A DNA stretch of 6,358 bases. It comes from Candidatus Sifarchaeum marinoarchaea. GTDB lineage: Archaea > Asgardarchaeota > Sifarchaeia > Borrarchaeales > Borrarchaeaceae. Within the stretch, counting starts at the first letter, position 1, and each line of letters begins with the position of its first letter. Of this stretch, positions 4,710-6,358 are shown piece by piece. Below the pieces are notes generated by a model, which was not told the origin of the DNA, did not search any database, and worked only from the letters and a program-made list of their open reading frames with translations. A program made the translations under genes and the position numbers. The DNA lies in assembly GCA_016294985.1 (NCBI GenBank), contig JAECRW010000090.1:1-6358 (forward strand), read 5' to 3'.

Positions 4710-5462
4710 ATGCTTCAAATTGAAAACTTATCTGTTTCCGTCGATGGAAAGGATATCTTAAATTCAATCAACCTAGAGATAAAAGAAGGCGAAATTCATG
4801 CCCTATTTGGCCCTAACGGTTCTGGCAAGACTTCTCTACTTATGACAATGATGGGCTTTCCAGATTATCGTGTGACTGAAGGACGGATTATTTTCAGGGG
4901 AAAGGACATTACTAGTATGACTATAGATGAACGTGCAAAACTAGGGCTTGGATATATGTTTCAAAGACCTCCCACGATTACTGGAGTAAAAACGAGACAA
5001 TTGGTAGAATTATGTGCACAGGATAAGACCGCTAATGTGGAAGAGTTAGCTAAACAACTGAATCTACAAAGTTTTTTGGATCGAGATATTAATCGGGGTT
5101 TTTCTGGTGGCGAGATAAAACGTGCTGAACTTCTTCAGTTATTGGCACAAAATCCAAATTTTTTACTTCTGGATGAGCCCGAATCAGGAGTAGACTTAGA
5201 AAATCTCGCTCTCATTGGACGTTTAATAAATGATTTACTCCGTAGCGACCTGAATTTCAAAAATAGAAGAGCACAGCCATCTCCAAAAGCGGGCTTAATC
5301 ATAACTCACACTGGCTATATCTTGGACTATGTTTCAGCTGACATAGGTCATGTGATGTGCAATGGTCGTCTCGGATGTAGTGGTACCCCCTCAGTTATAC
5401 TCGCAAATATCAGAAAAATGGGATATGAAGAGTGTATTGCGTGCTTATTAAGATCTTCCTGA
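4710..5462 (+). CDS. sufC: Fe-S cluster assembly ATPase SufC/SmsC
   Basis: This 250-residue ABC-type ATPase energises the cytosolic SufB/SmsB scaffold, with no membrane segments. In order: Walker A GPNGSGKT (34-41), Q-loop FQRPP (Q85), signature FSGGE (131-135), Walker B FLLLDEP (151-157, catalytic E156) and the H-switch ITHT (H200). The segment FSGGEIKRAELLQLL resembles SufC more than transporter ATPases. The C-terminus ends YEECIACLLRSS with C-x-x-C at 242-245. A C-terminal C-x-x-C is also present in methanogen homologues such as MJ0035 as I recall it, which supports the minimal SmsC type. Residues 178-195 (SDLNFKNRRAQPSPKAG) form a basic insertion before the H-switch strand, where SufC is usually short. 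ATG has a GGTGG 10 bases upstream. The SufB-type gene starts 17 bases after its stop. No SufD, SufS or SufU is in the window. Confidence 0.93.
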   Translation: MLQIENLSVSVDGKDILNSINLEIKEGEIHALFGPNGSGKTSLLMTMMGFPDYRVTEGRIIFRGKDITSMTIDERAKLGLGYMFQRPPTITGVKTRQLVELCAQDKTANVEELAKQLNLQSFLDRDINRGFSGGEIKRAELLQLLAQNPNFLLLDEPESGVDLENLALIGRLINDLLRSDLNFKNRRAQPSPKAGLIITHTGYILDYVSADIGHVMCNGRLGCSGTPSVILANIRKMGYEECIACLLRSS

Positions 5463-5479
5463 CAGGAAAGTGATCCGGT

Positions 5480-6358
5480 GTGACAAATAGTGACGAAATA
5501 AAGAAAAAAGCATTAGCTGCAAAGCATAAAAAGGCCTCACTGGGCCCTGATCTGAATCTAGATAACTATTCACCCAATCCCGCTCCACATGACCCAGTAG
5601 ATGATCTCACCGTATTTTCCAAAGAAGTGCAACAGACTTTACGTATGAGTGGTGTAATACCCGAAGCACACAATCGTGCGGGAACTTTCGTCTTGATGGA
5701 CACCTCAGTGATACATAACGCTGTTTCTCAAGAAGGAGTAGAGATTTTGAACACTGGTGATGCACTAGACAAGCATCCTTGGCTAAGAGATTACTGGTGG
5801 AAGACTGTGGCCGTAGATAAAGATAAATACACAGCTTATACAGAACTAGAAGGAAAAAAAGAGTCGTTAGGATATTTCGTACGTGTATTGCCGGGAGTAA
5901 AAACAATTTTTCCCATACAAAGTTGCCTCTATATGAGTCAGGATAACATCAATCAAGCAATCCACAATATTTTGATTGTAGAGGAAGGAGCGTCACTAGA
6001 CATCATTACAGGGTGCGCTGTAAGCCGTCATGTTCAACGAGGTGCACATATTGGTGTAAGTGAATTCTATGTCAAGAAAGGTGGGCGGTTGTCATTTACA
6101 ATGATTCATAACTGGGCCCCTGATGTTTCAGTACGACCAAGAAGCGCTGCAATCGTTGAAGACGATGGAATCTTCTTAAGTAATTATATATGTATGCAAC
6201 CAGTTCGATCTCTCCAGATGTATCCCACGACTCAATTAATAGGCCGTAACGCCATTGCGCGTTATAATAGCGTTTTGCTAGCACCTCCAAAGACAGAACT
6301 TGATATTGGTGCGCGCGTATATTTACAAGCCCCGGGATGTCGTGCAGAAGTCATATCT
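5480..6358 (+). CDS. sufB: Fe-S cluster assembly scaffold SufB/SmsB (partial, C-terminus beyond window)
   Basis: An open frame from GTG 5480-5482 runs off the right edge, giving 293 residues. It belongs to the SufB/SufD beta-helix family, which receives sulfur and iron and builds the cluster with its SufC-type ATPase. Visible landmarks are the MSGVIPEAHNRAGTFVLMD segment (56-74), WLRDYWWKTVAVDKDKYTA (101-119), ILIVEEGASLDIITGC (164-179), and HNWAPDVSVRPRSA (210-223), the conserved 'HNW...VRPRS' stretch. The N-terminus is short and basic (EIKKKALAAKHKKA), as in the minimal SmsB proteins, rather than the longer N-terminal domain of bacterial SufB. An in-frame TGA at 5471-5473 limits the start. 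GTGAT, part of an extended SD, lies 5 bases before GTG. Cysteines seen are C149, C179, C238 and C287. The C-terminal core with the main cluster ligands is outside the window. Confidence 0.9.
   Translation, partial: MTNSDEIKKKALAAKHKKASLGPDLNLDNYSPNPAPHDPVDDLTVFSKEVQQTLRMSGVIPEAHNRAGTFVLMDTSVIHNAVSQEGVEILNTGDALDKHPWLRDYWWKTVAVDKDKYTAYTELEGKKESLGYFVRVLPGVKTIFPIQSCLYMSQDNINQAIHNILIVEEGASLDIITGCAVSRHVQRGAHIGVSEFYVKKGGRLSFTMIHNWAPDVSVRPRSAAIVEDDGIFLSNYICMQPVRSLQMYPTTQLIGRNAIARYNSVLLAPPKTELDIGARVYLQAPGCRAEVIS

Noticed and set aside
5607..5906. Minus-strand 99-codon frame with a hydrophobic start
   Set aside because: It lies fully inside the plus-strand SufB-type gene, whose family motifs are clear. 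The hydrophobic stretch is an antisense effect.
6096..6290. Minus-strand 64-codon frame
   Set aside because: It lies inside the SufB-type gene and has no supporting features.
1..6358. CRISPR array, insertion sequence, tRNA or rRNA
   Set aside because: No regularly spaced repeats of 20 bases or more, no transposase motifs or terminal repeats with target duplications, and no T-arm or conserved rRNA sequence were seen.

Overview
The window is AT-rich archaeal DNA, most likely from an Asgard archaeon. The archaeal markers are ribosomal protein eL21, RNA polymerase subunit Rpb4/RpoF, a DUF655 protein, a Dim1/KsgA enzyme, TATA-type promoters and purine-rich Shine-Dalgarno (SD) sites. The Asgard suspicion rests on a one-domain gelsolin-like protein next to a histone-fold protein with a lysine-rich N-terminal tail. 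No rRNA or tRNA is visible, so the lineage is an inference from gene content.

Layout: bases 1-338 (minus) hold the N-terminal part of a sugar phosphate isomerase/epimerase-like TIM barrel, cut by the window edge. Bases 452-700 (minus) hold the tailed histone, which starts at TTG behind a strong SD and has TATA boxes upstream. Bases 701-1145 carry no gene, but contain three evenly spaced TCATG motifs, nested inverted repeats and a short direct repeat. Bases 1146-1415 (minus) encode the gelsolin-like protein with its own TATA box. Bases 1547-4343 (minus) form one compact cluster in transcription order eL21, Rpb4, DUF655, KsgA/Dim1, HemK2/Mtq2-type methyltransferase. Bases 4344-4709 form a divergent intergenic region with two inverted repeats. 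Bases 4710-6358 (plus) carry a SufC/SmsC-type ATPase and the start of its SufB/SmsB-type partner, which runs off the window.

The five-gene cluster is an information-processing operon: a large-subunit protein, a polymerase stalk subunit, a predicted nucleic-acid-binding protein, the 16S rRNA dimethyltransferase and the predicted release-factor glutamine methyltransferase. The plus-strand pair is a two-gene Fe-S cluster assembly scaffold. The histone and gelsolin-like genes are separate single-gene units, as judged by their own promoters.

Most notable points: (1) the methyltransferase has no ATG, GTG or TTG start that keeps its SAM-binding motif. It lies in frame behind the ksgA stop, and the best-placed start is AUA, 9 nt after an AGGAGG. 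(2) The histone differs from HMfB at DNA-contact and tetramer-interface positions and carries a basic tail. (3) The gelsolin-like protein is a single domain. (4) The non-coding 846-1122 region has unexplained symmetry. No wholly new multi-gene system is evident.
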